From: Candidatus Fredericiella danica | Lineage (GTDB): Bacteria > Chloroflexota > Anaerolineae > Caldilineales > Caldilineaceae | Direction of reading: 5' to 3' | Assembly (NCBI GenBank): GCA_016713335.1 | Contig: JADJPH010000053.1 | Coordinates: 1-56,369, forward strand | Length of the DNA stretch: 56,369 nt | Part shown: piece after piece, positions 47,874 to 56,369 of the stretch | How the letters are laid out: each line of letters opens with the position of its first letter | How positions within the stretch are numbered: position 1 is the first letter of the stretch | Notes under the pieces: model-generated | The model's input: only the letters and a program-made list of their open reading frames with translations | Databases searched by the model: none | What the model was told of the DNA's origin: nothing | Position numbers and translations under genes: made by a program

Positions 47874-50700
47874 TCATAGACTTTCCAAATCTCTCCAGTT
47901 GGGACCCACCTCAACGTCGACTTTGAGTGGAGCGTCAAGGACGTAGGCTGATTCCATCGTCGTGCGAATCACATTCGTCACAGGTTCTAGCTCGTCGGGT
48001 GGGGCTTCGAGCACCAGTTCGTCATGAACTTGGAGCAGCATGCGCGTTTGGAAGCCGCCGTCTATGAGTGCCTGATGGAGGCGGATCATGGCAATCTTCA
48101 TGATATCCGCTGCCGTTCCCTGAATTGGCGCGTTGATGGCGGCGCGCTCCACCGCCATCCGTTGATTCACCGGCAGTGCGCGGCTCTTGAGTTCCGGGAA
48201 GAACCGCTTGCGTCCCAGCAGTGTCTGTACGTAACCCAGCTCGCGCGCTTGCTGGAGGGTGACCTCGATATAGTCGCGGATGCGGGGATAGGTTTGGAAA
48301 TATTGGTCCAGGAACTGTTTCGCCTGCTGTTGGGTGAGTTCAGTGCGGCTGCTCAGGCCGAAGGCGCTCACGCCGTAGATCGTGGCGAAGTTGATGGTTT
48401 TGCCCAGCCCGCGTTGCTGCTTTGTGACGGTTTCAAGGGGCACACCGAAGAGTTTGGATGCGGTCACCGCATGGATATCCTGGTCATTTGCAAACGCTTC
48501 GATCAGCAACTCCTCATGGGCGATATGCGCCAGCACCCGCAATTCAACCTGACTGTAGTCCGCGGAGATGAGCGTCCAGCCCGGCGGCGCGACGATCGCA
48601 CGGCGAATCTCGCGGCCGATTTCAGTTCGGATTGGGATGTTCTGTAGGTTTGGGTTGCTCGAACTCAAGCGACCGGTGACGGCGCCGGTCTGGCTGAAGC
48701 TGGTGTGGATGCGACCGGTATCAGGATTCACCAACTGCGGCAATGCATCGATGTAGGTGCCACGCAGTTTTTCCAGTTGGCGATGTTCGAGGATGAGCAT
48801 CAGCCCGCGCTGTTGGCTGGTGTTCAGTTCGTCACCAGCGGCGGCCAACCCATCCAGAACATCAGCGGCGGTGCTGTAATGGCCTGAGGCGGTTTTCTTT
48901 AGCCCACGGGTGGGCAGCTTCATCTCGTCAAAGAGCACCTGGCTCAGTTGCTGTGTACTGCGCAGGTTGAACGGGTGCCCCACCACGCTGACCAACTCGG
49001 CATCGATTTCGGCCAGGCGTTTTGTAAAGGTTACCGACATTTCACCGAGGAACGTCGAGTCGAGGAGCACTCCTGCCATTTCCATATCAGTCAGGATGGG
49101 CAGCAGCGGCCGTTCAATCTCGTGATAGAGTGAAAGCAGCCCGGCAGCGGCGAGTCTTGGCGCCAGCAGATCAAATAAATGCAGCGTCACGTCTACGTCG
49201 GCTCCGCAATAGGCGCCGACCTGGGCAATGGGAACTTGATCGATCGTGATCTGCTTGCGGCCGCTGCCAATCAACTCGGAAAGCTCGGTCATCGGCCAGT
49301 CAAGCAAGTCGTTGGCCAGGGCTTTGAGACCGAGGCTTCTACTGCTGGGGTCGAGAAGCCAGGCCATCAGTAGGGTGTCATCGATTGGCCCGGTCACGTC
49401 GAGGCCGTGGCGGCGCAGCACGGTCAGATCATATTTGGCGTTGTGCGCCATTTTCGGGATGACCGGGTTGGCCAAATAGGGCGAAAGGCGCGCTGCTACA
49501 TCTTTCCATGGCAATTGCGGGCCTATGGCGTGGGCCACCGGGATGTAGGCTGCGGCGCCGGGCGCCCAGGCGAGGCCCAGGCCGACCAGTGTTGCCAGCA
49601 TCGGGTCCTGGCTCGTCGTTTCGACATCGAAGCTCAGGCGTGTTGCGCCTGCGAGGACCGCCAAGCAAGCGCTGAAACGTCTCTTCATCCTGCACGATCC
49701 AGTAGTCGCCGGCGTTCGTAGGAACGGGCAGGTCGGCGGGCGCACCCGTCAACTCGCCGAACAGCGCCATCTGGCCACTTGCCGGAGCATCTGTGGGCAG
49801 TTGTTCTGGCGCCGCCGGTGGCGATTCAAGCGGGTCCGGCGCAGGCAGTTCTTTGATGAGGCTCTTGAACTCAAGCGCATTGAAGAGTTCGACCACTGCG
49901 TCACGCGAATAGTCAGTGGTGCGGCATTTGTCGGCCTCGTAGACCAGGTCCAAATCGGTCTGGATGGTCACGAGCCGGCGATTCCGGGTCACTTGTTCTT
50001 TTGCATCGATCAGGCTTTGCTTGGACTTTGCGCCGGAAATCTCGTCGAGGTGGGCATAGAGTTCGTCAAGTGATCCGAACTGCTGCAAGTATTTGATTGC
50101 CGTCTTTTCGCCAACGCCTGGCACGCCAGGGATGTTGTCGGAGTTGTCCCCGACGAGCGCTTTGTAGTCAATGAATTGCTGTGGCGTCAGCGCATAGCGG
50201 TCGTGGACCTCTGCAAGCCCATAGACGCTTGTCACCGGATTCGGTCCGCCGGATGTGTACAGGATCTTGACGCGCTCGTCGACCAATTGGAACATGTCGC
50301 GATCGCCGGTCATGATGAGAACGTCCGTCCCGAGCGCCGCCGCCTGTTTGGCGAGGGTGCCCAGGATGTCGTCGGCTTCGAAGTTTTCGTAGGTGATGAC
50401 CGGGATTTTGAAGGTGTGGAGCAGTTCTTCGATCCGCTTCATCTGCGTGCGCATGTCGTCGGGCATCGACTCGCGCGTTGCCTTGTACGCAGGGAATTCG
50501 GCATGTCGCCAGGTGTCGCCGGTATCGAGGGCAACGGCCACATAATCCGGCTGATAATCGCGGAGGGTGCTGAGTAATTTGCGCGCAAAACCGTAGACGG
50601 CGGCTGTCGGCTCACCGTCGCGCGTAGACAGCGGCGTCTTCATGCCGAAGTAGGCACGGTACGCTTGCGAGTGACCGTCGATCAATAGCAGCAGCGGCAT
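47874..50700 (-). pseudogene. polA: DNA polymerase I with proofreading domain, frame broken by a short indel
   Basis: PolA fills gaps and removes RNA primers. The first frame (MPLLLLIDGHSQAYRAYFGM) holds the 5'-3' exonuclease, with TGDRDMFQLVDERV and YKALVGDNSDNIPGVPGVGE. It runs to DEETFQRLL. The second frame continues AVLAGATRLSFDVETTSQDP, where the 3'-5' exonuclease motifs FDVET, AHNAKYD and YCGADVD are intact, so proofreading should be active. The polymerase follows with ISADYSQVELRVLAHIAHEE, QRGLGKTINFATIYGVSAFG and LLQVHDELVLEAP. The break is at about 49657-49671 (one base extra or two missing). Restored length is about 942 residues. An error is likely. Confidence 0.9.
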
Positions 50701-50734
50701 AGATATCTGTGTGAAAGAATGAAGTGCGCCGAAC

Positions 50735-50956
50735 CTACTCGACCACCAACTTGCCTTCGTGCACCAGGTCGATGATTTGCTGGTGCTTCAAAATCGAACG
50801 CAATGTGCGGAGCCGGCGTCCGGCGTCCAGGCGGCATCTGCCGGCAGGGAGATCCAGAATGAAGTTCTGGGTGCTGCGATTGGCCAGGATGATGATGTCG
50901 TCCGGATCTTCGATCCAGGTCACACCGTCGAATGAGGCGCTCGATTGTTTCGCCAT
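50735..50956 (-). CDS. Small protein of unknown function
   Basis: I do not recognise this 73-residue protein, which starts MAKQSSASFDGVTWIEDPDD. It has no membrane segment and no cysteine motif. The middle IIILANRSTQNFILDLPAGR is beta-rich, and the end LKHQQIIDLVHEGKLVVE is helical. GGGGAAAG precedes the ATG by a few bases. It lies between the CESA-like gene and polA on the same strand, 34 bases before polA, so it is probably part of that transcript. Confidence 0.6.
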   Translation of the reverse strand: MAKQSSASFDGVTWIEDPDDIIILANRSTQNFILDLPAGRCRLDAGRRLRTLRSILKHQQIIDLVHEGKLVVE

Positions 50957-51047
50957 GTTTTCTTTCCCCGCCTTTCTCTTGACATATCAGTCGTGCGTGA
51001 ACCTGGTCAATCGTGCGGTGGCTCACGCAAATCGCCGTGCACCGCGA

Positions 51048-52649
51048 TCATTCTACTTGCGAAATTGTCGTTTTGACAAGAACATCGCCGGGCGGAGCGG
51101 CTGCAGGCAGCGGACCGCGGACTGGCGCCCGGGCGGTATCGTAATCGGAGGCTGGGAATGAGTGCAGCTCGTCGCCGCGCCGTGCGGTGTGTGCGCGGGT
51201 TGGCCGGTTTTGCCAGAGGCCAATAAAGACAACCGCCCCAAAACTTGCGGCATAGAGGAGCATGAAGGGTGCGGACAGCCAACCATCACGTTGGGCAATC
51301 AAGACTGCCGCGAACAGAGCATACGCCATCAGGAACAGTTCACCCAACATCATCCGATCAATTGGGACCCGATAGCTGCTGTTGCGCCAGCCGTCACCGG
51401 ATCGTTCCACCCGAAATTTTGGGGTGCGCTGGAATTCTCCGCCCGTCGTTCGCCATCCTTCCCAAACCGCTCGGCTGTTACTGAAGCAAACGCCCATGCC
51501 CAGCAGTGTGAGCAATGGCAGATAAAGCCAGCGTTGCCACCACACCTGCCGATGCAGCCGGATCTGGCCGGCTGCGTAGAGCAGCGGGGGGCCGAATGAG
51601 GCCAGGCCAATGAGCGGGACCGGTGAAATGGGGGTTGCGCCCAGCAGCAGGATAGGGGGGATCAAGAGGAGCAAAGTCAACAGCATGGGATGGATCAGGT
51701 AGTTGCCGAGGTGCACAAACGCTGCCATGCGAGTTTGGATTGGCAGATCGCTTTGCCAGACTTGTGCGCCCAGTTTCCGCAGGGTCTGCATGCTGCCCTT
51801 GGCCCATCGAAACTGTTGCCGCTTGTAGGCGTTCAGTTGCGGCGGCACCTCGGCCGGCGCTTCGACTTCGTTCAGATACAAGGGGCGCCAGCCGGCCAGT
51901 TGCGCCCGATAGCTCAAGTCGAGGTCTTCGCACAATGTATCCTGGCGCCATCCGCCGACCTTGGGGTCTTCGATACAGGCACGACGCCACACGCCCCCGG
52001 AACCGTTGAAGCCAATGAAGTAGCCTGCTGCTTGCCTGCCGTCCTGTTCGATCGCAAAGTGACCGTCGAGCGCCAGGGCCTGGCTGCGCGTCAGTGGGGA
52101 GTAATCGCGATTGACATGGCCCCAGCGCGCCTGGACGAAGCCGAGCTTTTCGGCGCCGGGGGCGAGAAAGTGCGGCACCATCCGGCGTAAGAAATCGCGC
52201 GGCGGGCGAAAGTCGGCATCGAAGATCGCGATGAACTCACCTTCTGCAAGCGGTTGTGCGTACACCAGTGCGCCTGCCTTGAACCCGGCGCGCGTGCTAC
52301 GGCGAACGACTTGGATCCGGCGGCCGGTGCGCTGCCAATAGGTGACGCTGCGATCCACCAGTTGTTGGGTGCCATCGTTAGAGTCGTCGAGCACTTGAAT
52401 CTGCAACTTATCGAGTGGGTAGTCCTGTGCGGCACAGGCATCGATCAGGCGTTCGATGACGTGCTGTTCATTGTAAATGGGTAACTGGATGGTGACGGAT
52501 GGCCAAACCGCAGGTGGGAGCGCCAGTGTCGCGGTCCGGCTTTTGCGTGCCTGCCACACGAGCCAGGCGGAATGAATGCTATAGGCAGCCAGGCCGATAG
52601 CGCACACACCGTAAAGAAACTGGAGGACGAACAGGATCAACAGCTGCAT
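51048..52649 (-). CDS. Processive family-2 glycosyltransferase, CESA/cellulose-synthase-like
   Basis: From the ATG at 52649 (MQLLILFVLQFLYGVCAIGL) the protein has 533 residues. One membrane helix precedes a cytosolic GT-A domain with all landmarks of processive beta-glycan synthases: VLDDSNDGTQQLVD, AIFDADFRPPRDFLRRM, LCEDLDLSYRAQLAGW and QQFRWAKGSMQTL (QxxRW). Four or more helices follow (HPMLLTLLLLIPPILLLGAT and on). The polymer is unknown: cellulose-like glucans, mannans and others are possible. No PilZ domain is visible. A terminator hairpin lies between its promoter and its start codon. Confidence 0.88.
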   Translation of the reverse strand: MQLLILFVLQFLYGVCAIGLAAYSIHSAWLVWQARKSRTATLALPPAVWPSVTIQLPIYNEQHVIERLIDACAAQDYPLDKLQIQVLDDSNDGTQQLVDRSVTYWQRTGRRIQVVRRSTRAGFKAGALVYAQPLAEGEFIAIFDADFRPPRDFLRRMVPHFLAPGAEKLGFVQARWGHVNRDYSPLTRSQALALDGHFAIEQDGRQAAGYFIGFNGSGGVWRRACIEDPKVGGWRQDTLCEDLDLSYRAQLAGWRPLYLNEVEAPAEVPPQLNAYKRQQFRWAKGSMQTLRKLGAQVWQSDLPIQTRMAAFVHLGNYLIHPMLLTLLLLIPPILLLGATPISPVPLIGLASFGPPLLYAAGQIRLHRQVWWQRWLYLPLLTLLGMGVCFSNSRAVWEGWRTTGGEFQRTPKFRVERSGDGWRNSSYRVPIDRMMLGELFLMAYALFAAVLIAQRDGWLSAPFMLLYAASFGAVVFIGLWQNRPTRAHTARRGDELHSFPASDYDTARAPVRGPLPAAAPPGDVLVKTTISQVE

Positions 52650-52666
52650 ACGCTCTTCATTGCTTG

Positions 52667-52694
52667 AAAAAAGAGAGCCGACAGACGTCGGCTC
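52667..52694 (-). terminator. Terminator or attenuator in the leader of the CESA-like gene
   Basis: On the minus strand GAGCCGAC-GTCT-GTCGGCTC, a perfect eight-base-pair stem, is followed by TC and six T. It lies between the candidate -10 box (52707) and the start codon (52649), so it would stop transcripts of this gene within about 35 bases. Confidence 0.75.
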
Positions 52695-52706
52695 ACTGAT
52701 AACTTT

Positions 52707-52737
52707 ATTATAGCTTGCTTCATGTGCTCGAAACAAA
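52707..52737 (-). promoter_or_regulatory. Promoter of the CESA-like gene
   Basis: On the minus strand TTGTTT (52732-52737), an 18-base spacer and TATAAT (52707-52712). The -35 box is imperfect. Confidence 0.5.
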
Positions 52738-52742
52738 TATGC

Positions 52743-52748
52743 TATACT
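52743..52748 (+). promoter_or_regulatory. -10 box of the Hpt gene
   Basis: TATACT in the context TGCTATACTCTACGC lies 95 bases before the ATG at 52844 and overlaps the divergent CESA-like promoter region. Confidence 0.4.
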
Positions 52749-52843
52749 CTACGCACTGCGCACACCGCCTGTTTGGCATGCACAGCAATATCCACCAGAG
52801 TTCGTCTCTTACACACACTGTCGCAACTGGCAGGAGGCTACCA

Positions 52844-53239
52844 ATGGCTGACCCAACGAAAGAGCAAGATGAGGGCGTGCCGGTACTGGACCCGGCGATG
52901 CTGGAAGCAGTAGTCGAGATGATCGGCCCTGACGAGCCGGCGGCGATCGTCGACTTAATTGACACCTTTGTCGATGACTCGTCGCAGCAGATCACCGTGA
53001 TGGGCGTTTCGTTCCGTGCAGGTGATTGGAAGACCCTGCACAGAATTGCGCACAGCATGAAATCCAGCAGCGCTACGTTCGGTGCGATGCGGATGTCGGC
53101 GCTCTGCGCCCAGTTGGAGAGTTCTGCAAGGGATAATTGTGCTGCCGGTGGTTGTGGTGAGTTGATCGAGCAGATCGAGGATGAATACAAGCGCGTTGCC
53201 ATCGCCATCAGCGTTGAACGTGCACGTTTTGCAGTGTAA
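52844..53239 (+). CDS. Hpt (histidine phosphotransfer) domain protein
   Basis: The 131-residue protein starts at ATG 52844, six bases after AGGAGG (MADPTKEQDEGVPVLDPAML). The Hpt four-helix domain shows LIDTFVDDSSQQITVMGVSF and the phosphoaccepting histidine in TLHRIAHSMKSSSATFGAMR (the AHSMKSSS motif), then MSALCAQLESSAR. It should pass phosphate between a histidine kinase receiver and a response regulator. No kinase or receiver lies nearby, so the partner is unknown. It stands alone, divergent from the CESA-like gene. Confidence 0.88.
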   Translation: MADPTKEQDEGVPVLDPAMLEAVVEMIGPDEPAAIVDLIDTFVDDSSQQITVMGVSFRAGDWKTLHRIAHSMKSSSATFGAMRMSALCAQLESSARDNCAAGGCGELIEQIEDEYKRVAIAISVERARFAV

Positions 53240-53301
53240 CGGCGAACACTGCCGACCTGCAGCGCTTGCTAAAGGCTGAACACAGGCGCTAGATCAAGAA
53301 T

Positions 53302-53340
53302 AAGAAACGGGTGCGCATCATCACGCACCCGTTTCTTGAT
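53302..53340. terminator. Terminator between the Hpt gene and the EF-G-like gene
   Basis: AAGAAACGGGTGCG and CGCACCCGTTTCTT form a 14-base-pair stem with an eight-base loop. It is near-symmetric and can serve both convergent genes. Confidence 0.8.
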
Positions 53341-53363
53341 CCTCTGGAAGGCTTTCGGCAAGC

Positions 53364-55430
53364 TTATTCTTCCGCCGCCTCTTCCTTGTGCTGGGCGATG
53401 ACTTCCTGAGCGAGATGGCTTGGCACCGGCTCATAGTGATCAAAGACGATCGTATAGATGCCGCGGCCCTGGGTCATAGCGCGCAGGTCGGTGCTGTACC
53501 GCATGATTTCGGCCTGGGGCACGGTCGCTTTGACCACAGTGCGGTTGCCCTTTTGTTCCATGCCCAACACACGACCTCGCCGCGTATTGAAGTCGCTCAT
53601 GACATCGCCCATGTACTCTTCGGGCACAGTCACTTCGACGATATAGATCGGCTCCAACAGGACTGGATTGGCGGCTTTGAAGGCCAACTTGAACACCTCG
53701 CGGCCGGCGGTCTGGAACGCAATGTCCTTCGAGTCGACCGGGTGTTCTTTCCCGTCAAACACGACTGCCTTGACATCGACGACGGGATAACCGGCAATGA
53801 CGCCGTTGTCCAAGACCGACTTGATGCCTTTTTCGATTGAGGGGAAGAACGAACTGCTGATGGTGCCGCCAAAGACTTCGCTGGTGAACTCATAGCCTGC
53901 GCCATGCGGCTGCGGATCCAGGCGCATGTGCACTTCGGCGAACTGGCCGGCGCCACCGGTCTGCTTCTTGTGACGGTACTGTGCGGAAGCGCTCTTGGTG
54001 ATGGTCTCCTGGTAGGCGACTTTGGGCTCGTGAACCTCGACTTTCACGCCGTATTTGCTTTCCAGGCGATGCACTGCGACGTCCACATGGGCTTCGCCCA
54101 TGCCGGAGAGTACGCTCTGCTTGATCGCCGCAATGGTCTGGAAGCGGAGCGTCGGATCTTCTTCCACGAGTTGGTTGATCGACGGTCCCATCTTCGCGCT
54201 GTCGGCCTGGGACACAGGGGAGACCGCGACTGAGAAAAGGGGCTGGGGATACGCCGGTGGCGCAAGTCGCAGCACGTTTTCGGGGGCGCAGATGGTGTCC
54301 GCGGTGTGCAGGTCATCGAGCTTGGTAATCACGCCGATATCGCCGGTGACGAGTTCATCGGTCGCCTGCAAATCTTTGCCGCGTACGGCGAACAGGTTCC
54401 CGATGCGGCTGGTCTTGCCGCTGCGGCTGTTCAGCAGTTGGGCGTCCTTGGTGATCTTGCCGGAGAAGACGCGTATGTAGCTCATGCGCCCTACGTAGCG
54501 ATCGATGATGGTCTTGAAGACCTCCGCCGCAACGGGGCCGGCTGAATCGCCGGTCAATTCAAGTTCCTTGTCGCCCTTGAAGGCGACGGCGGTGCGCTCG
54601 TTGGGCGCCGGCACATAACGGCGTAGCGCCTGCATCATGCGCTCCAGACCCATGCCGCCGACTGCGGTGCCGCAGTAGACCGGGGTGATGGCACAATTCT
54701 TGACGCCCTGGTGTAGACCGTGCCGGACCTCATCGAGGGTCAGTTCTTCACCGTCGAGATATTTCATGATCAACTCGTCGTCGGCTTCGGCGGCGGCTTC
54801 CACCAGGGCCACGCGTGCTTCCTCAGCCGCGGCCATCATGTCGGCGGGAATCGGCGCTTCCTTGCCTTCCGGGCCCATATAGGCCTTCATCTCGATCAAC
54901 CCGATGATGCCTTTGAAGGCGTCGGCGTGGCCGATCGGTATCTGGAAGGGGACGATCTTTTCATCATGGAGCGTGGTGCGCAGGCTCTCGACGGCGCGCG
55001 TGAAGTTTGCATTCTCGCGGTCCATCCGGTTCACGAACATCAGGCGCGGCTTGTTCAGATCTTTGAGCCGGTCGTAAGCGAGCTCGGTGCCGACCTGAAC
55101 GCCGGAAACGGCATCCACCACCACGAGGCCTGCTTCGGCGGCGTAGAGTGCGCTGATCACTTCGCCCAGGAAATCCTGGTAGCCGGGTGCGTCGATAAAA
55201 TTGATTTTGATGTTGTCATATTCGATCGGAACCACGGAGAGATTGATCGAAATGCCACGGCGGTGCTCCTCGGGGTCCCAGTCGGAGACGGTTGACCCGT
55301 CTTCCACGCGGCCCAGGCGTCCAACGACGCCGGTCTTGAGCAACAACGCTTCCAGCAACGTTGTTTTGCCAGCGCCGCCGTGGCCGAGCAAGGCCACATT
55401 ACGGATCTGGTCGGACTTATACTTCGCCAT
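53364..55430 (-). CDS. EF-G-like GTPase (EF-G-2 type)
   Basis: The protein starts at ATG 55430, five bases after GGAGG (MAKYKSDQIRNVALLGHGGA), and has 688 residues. It has all five EF-G domains, but the G motifs differ from classical FusA. The P-loop is GHGGAGKTTLLEALL instead of AHIDAGKT, the G3 motif is DAPGYQDF with Tyr in place of the catalytic His, and G4 is VNRMD. This matches the EF-G-2 group (as in Thermus), whose role beside normal EF-G is unclear. Domain IV is present (GGAGQFAEVHMRL). No str operon genes are nearby. The leader is about 250 bases. Confidence 0.88.
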   Translation of the reverse strand: MAKYKSDQIRNVALLGHGGAGKTTLLEALLLKTGVVGRLGRVEDGSTVSDWDPEEHRRGISINLSVVPIEYDNIKINFIDAPGYQDFLGEVISALYAAEAGLVVVDAVSGVQVGTELAYDRLKDLNKPRLMFVNRMDRENANFTRAVESLRTTLHDEKIVPFQIPIGHADAFKGIIGLIEMKAYMGPEGKEAPIPADMMAAAEEARVALVEAAAEADDELIMKYLDGEELTLDEVRHGLHQGVKNCAITPVYCGTAVGGMGLERMMQALRRYVPAPNERTAVAFKGDKELELTGDSAGPVAAEVFKTIIDRYVGRMSYIRVFSGKITKDAQLLNSRSGKTSRIGNLFAVRGKDLQATDELVTGDIGVITKLDDLHTADTICAPENVLRLAPPAYPQPLFSVAVSPVSQADSAKMGPSINQLVEEDPTLRFQTIAAIKQSVLSGMGEAHVDVAVHRLESKYGVKVEVHEPKVAYQETITKSASAQYRHKKQTGGAGQFAEVHMRLDPQPHGAGYEFTSEVFGGTISSSFFPSIEKGIKSVLDNGVIAGYPVVDVKAVVFDGKEHPVDSKDIAFQTAGREVFKLAFKAANPVLLEPIYIVEVTVPEEYMGDVMSDFNTRRGRVLGMEQKGNRTVVKATVPQAEIMRYSTDLRAMTQGRGIYTIVFDHYEPVPSHLAQEVIAQHKEEAAEE

Positions 55431-55685
55431 AATGCCTCCAAGCGTACTGAGAAAACGGATTAGGCGGGTGAGTGCCGGTGGGCGCCGCAACGTGCGGCGC
55501 TCACGGGGATCAACGCACCCGATGTCGGACAAAGCAAACCGCGATGAATTGTACTCAGCCTGTGGAAATGGACGAGCCGGCCGGGGGCGGCGGTGCGAAC
55601 ACGGGTGGGAGCACAACGCCAAGGAACAGCAAACGATATTAAGGTTTGGTCGAGCACGACGTTCGGATTCACGGTCTAGCGCGCA

Positions 55686-55715
55686 ATTGTAACCTAGAGT
55701 GCGTCTGACTGTCAA
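55686..55715 (-). promoter_or_regulatory. Promoter of the EF-G-like gene
   Basis: On the minus strand TTGACA (55710-55715), an 18-base spacer and TACAAT (55686-55691). Confidence 0.75.
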
Positions 55716-55785
55716 CGTAAGGAATGGGAGCGCAAAATTGGGGTGAGGCAAGCGAAATAGTGTAGGTTTTTCATAGGTTTTGGGA

Positions 55786-55814
55786 TTGAATTCGCCATGC
55801 AAACGGGCTACGAT
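55786..55814 (+). promoter_or_regulatory. Promoter of the last small gene
   Basis: TTGAAT (55786-55791), a 17-base spacer and TACGAT (55809-55814) lie about 107 bases before the preferred ATG. Confidence 0.45.
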
Positions 55815-55921
55815 CAGTCTTGAATGGCCCATGAATATCCACCTCCGGTCAGAAAGTCATTCGTCGACGCCAGCGCCGGCGGATGATTGTGACGGGATAT
55901 GAAGAGGGAAGCGAGATCGAA

Positions 55922-56296
55922 ATGTCTGACTCACCACACAAGTCCAGCAAACCAACTGGCCGACGAGTGCGTCGTACCCAGGCGATGCCTACCGATGCCG
56001 CGGCGTTTGCCAACGCGCAGACGCTGGCGCTGTACCTGGCGAAAGCGGTGCGCGATGCAATGGAGGATGTGCATGCGCGGTACATCCCCGATGCGGAGAT
56101 GCCGGCGCTCAATCGCGCGGTGCGCAACGCACTATGTACGGCGCTGTACGCTGGCAGAGTGGCGGACAGGGATCCGGTTGCCGACCAGTACATGTTGTAT
56201 GTTGTGCGTTCGATCCCGCCGTACTGGGAGCCACCGGTGCTGGAGGCGCCGTTTGGGGAGAAGGCGAGGGCAGGGGATGATCCTGGCGGACCGTGA
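55922..56296 (+). CDS. Small protein of unknown function
   Basis: I do not recognise this protein. The preferred ATG at 55922 (MSDSPHKSSKPTGRRVRRTQ) gives 124 residues. An in-frame ATG at 55883 would add 13. The start is basic and probably disordered. The middle AFANAQTLALYLAKAVRDAM and EMPALNRAVRNALCTALYAG looks like two amphipathic helices, and the end is Pro-rich. There is no signal peptide. The remaining 56297-56369 shows nothing. Confidence 0.55.
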   Translation: MSDSPHKSSKPTGRRVRRTQAMPTDAAAFANAQTLALYLAKAVRDAMEDVHARYIPDAEMPALNRAVRNALCTALYAGRVADRDPVADQYMLYVVRSIPPYWEPPVLEAPFGEKARAGDDPGGP

Positions 56297-56369
56297 TGGT
56301 TGCCTGGAAATAAAAATGGGTTGGGGATGTCCACTCAGGGACGTAATCGCTACGCCTAAGCAGTCCGTT

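Larger units (their letters stand above)
55431..55921. other. Intergenic region with the EF-G-like leader
   Basis: No gene is supported between the divergent EF-G-like gene and the small unknown gene. The long leader contains a perfect hairpin GCGCCGCA/TGCGGCGC (55482-55500) without a T-run. Two promoters are annotated separately. Confidence 0.5.

Overview
The window reads as a chromosomal stretch of a GC-rich bacterium, most likely a Chloroflexota member of the Caldilineae/Anaerolineae type. This is inferred from gene content and style: a coproporphyrin-type haem operon, an EF-G-2-like factor, FabI, a LexA gene preceded by Gram-positive-type SOS boxes, CESA-like and GT87 glycosyltransferases, zinc-ribbon and SUMF1 membrane proteins, and promoters of the TTGACA-17-TATAAT kind. 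There is no phage, transposase, CRISPR array or rRNA operon. Two tRNA genes are present (Asp-GTC and Glu-TTC).

Layout. Positions 1-10129 (minus strand) hold one tightly packed haem operon, in transcription order radical SAM/SPASM protein, hemQ, hemH, hemA, hemC, hemD, hemB, hemE, hemL, hemY (cut by the window edge). It leads from glutamyl-tRNA to haem by the coproporphyrin route, and carries two candidates for the last decarboxylation step: oxygen/peroxide-dependent HemQ and an AhbD/NirJ-like radical SAM enzyme. Positions 10395-21360 hold membrane proteins, a class-I glutamine amidotransferase, gyrA coupled to an AlbA/Schlafen-type ATPase, lepB, deoC, a metallo-beta-lactamase-fold enzyme and a DUF6941-like protein. 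Positions 21367-27004 (mostly minus) carry an amidohydrolase, fabI, tyrS and a zinc-ribbon membrane protein, with tRNA-Asp among them. Positions 27206-37737 (mostly plus) carry a SUMF1-domain protein, a CysQ-like phosphatase, purB, an RlmM-like methyltransferase, a beta-propeller lipoprotein, a nitrilase (minus), tRNA-Glu, recO, a MazG-like protein and lexA. Positions 37812-43117 carry acpP, a possible small RNA, an AadA-like nucleotidyltransferase, a large secreted LysM protein and an SH3 lipoprotein. Positions 43193-52649 (minus) form a probable operon: CESA-like glycosyltransferase, small protein, polA, GT87 transferase, argS, serA. An Hpt protein, the EF-G-like factor and a small unknown protein close the window.

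A striking property is the number of interrupted reading frames. hemQ, the DUF2723-like gene, argS, polA and the LysM gene (four times) are split by short indels. The nitrilase contains a compensated +1/-1 pair, the amidohydrolase an in-frame TAG, and the CysQ-like gene perhaps a shifted tail. Essential genes are among them, so most of these are more likely sequencing or assembly errors than pseudogenes. I annotate these loci as single genes and state where each frame breaks.

The most interesting non-coding signals are: three SOS-type operators overlapping a consensus lexA promoter; a TTGGGATAATT word shared by three intergenic regions and clustered upstream of lepB; a possible small RNA with two anti-Shine-Dalgarno motifs before a terminator; terminator hairpins directly ahead of tyrS and the CESA-like gene; and several dispersed palindromic intergenic repeats.
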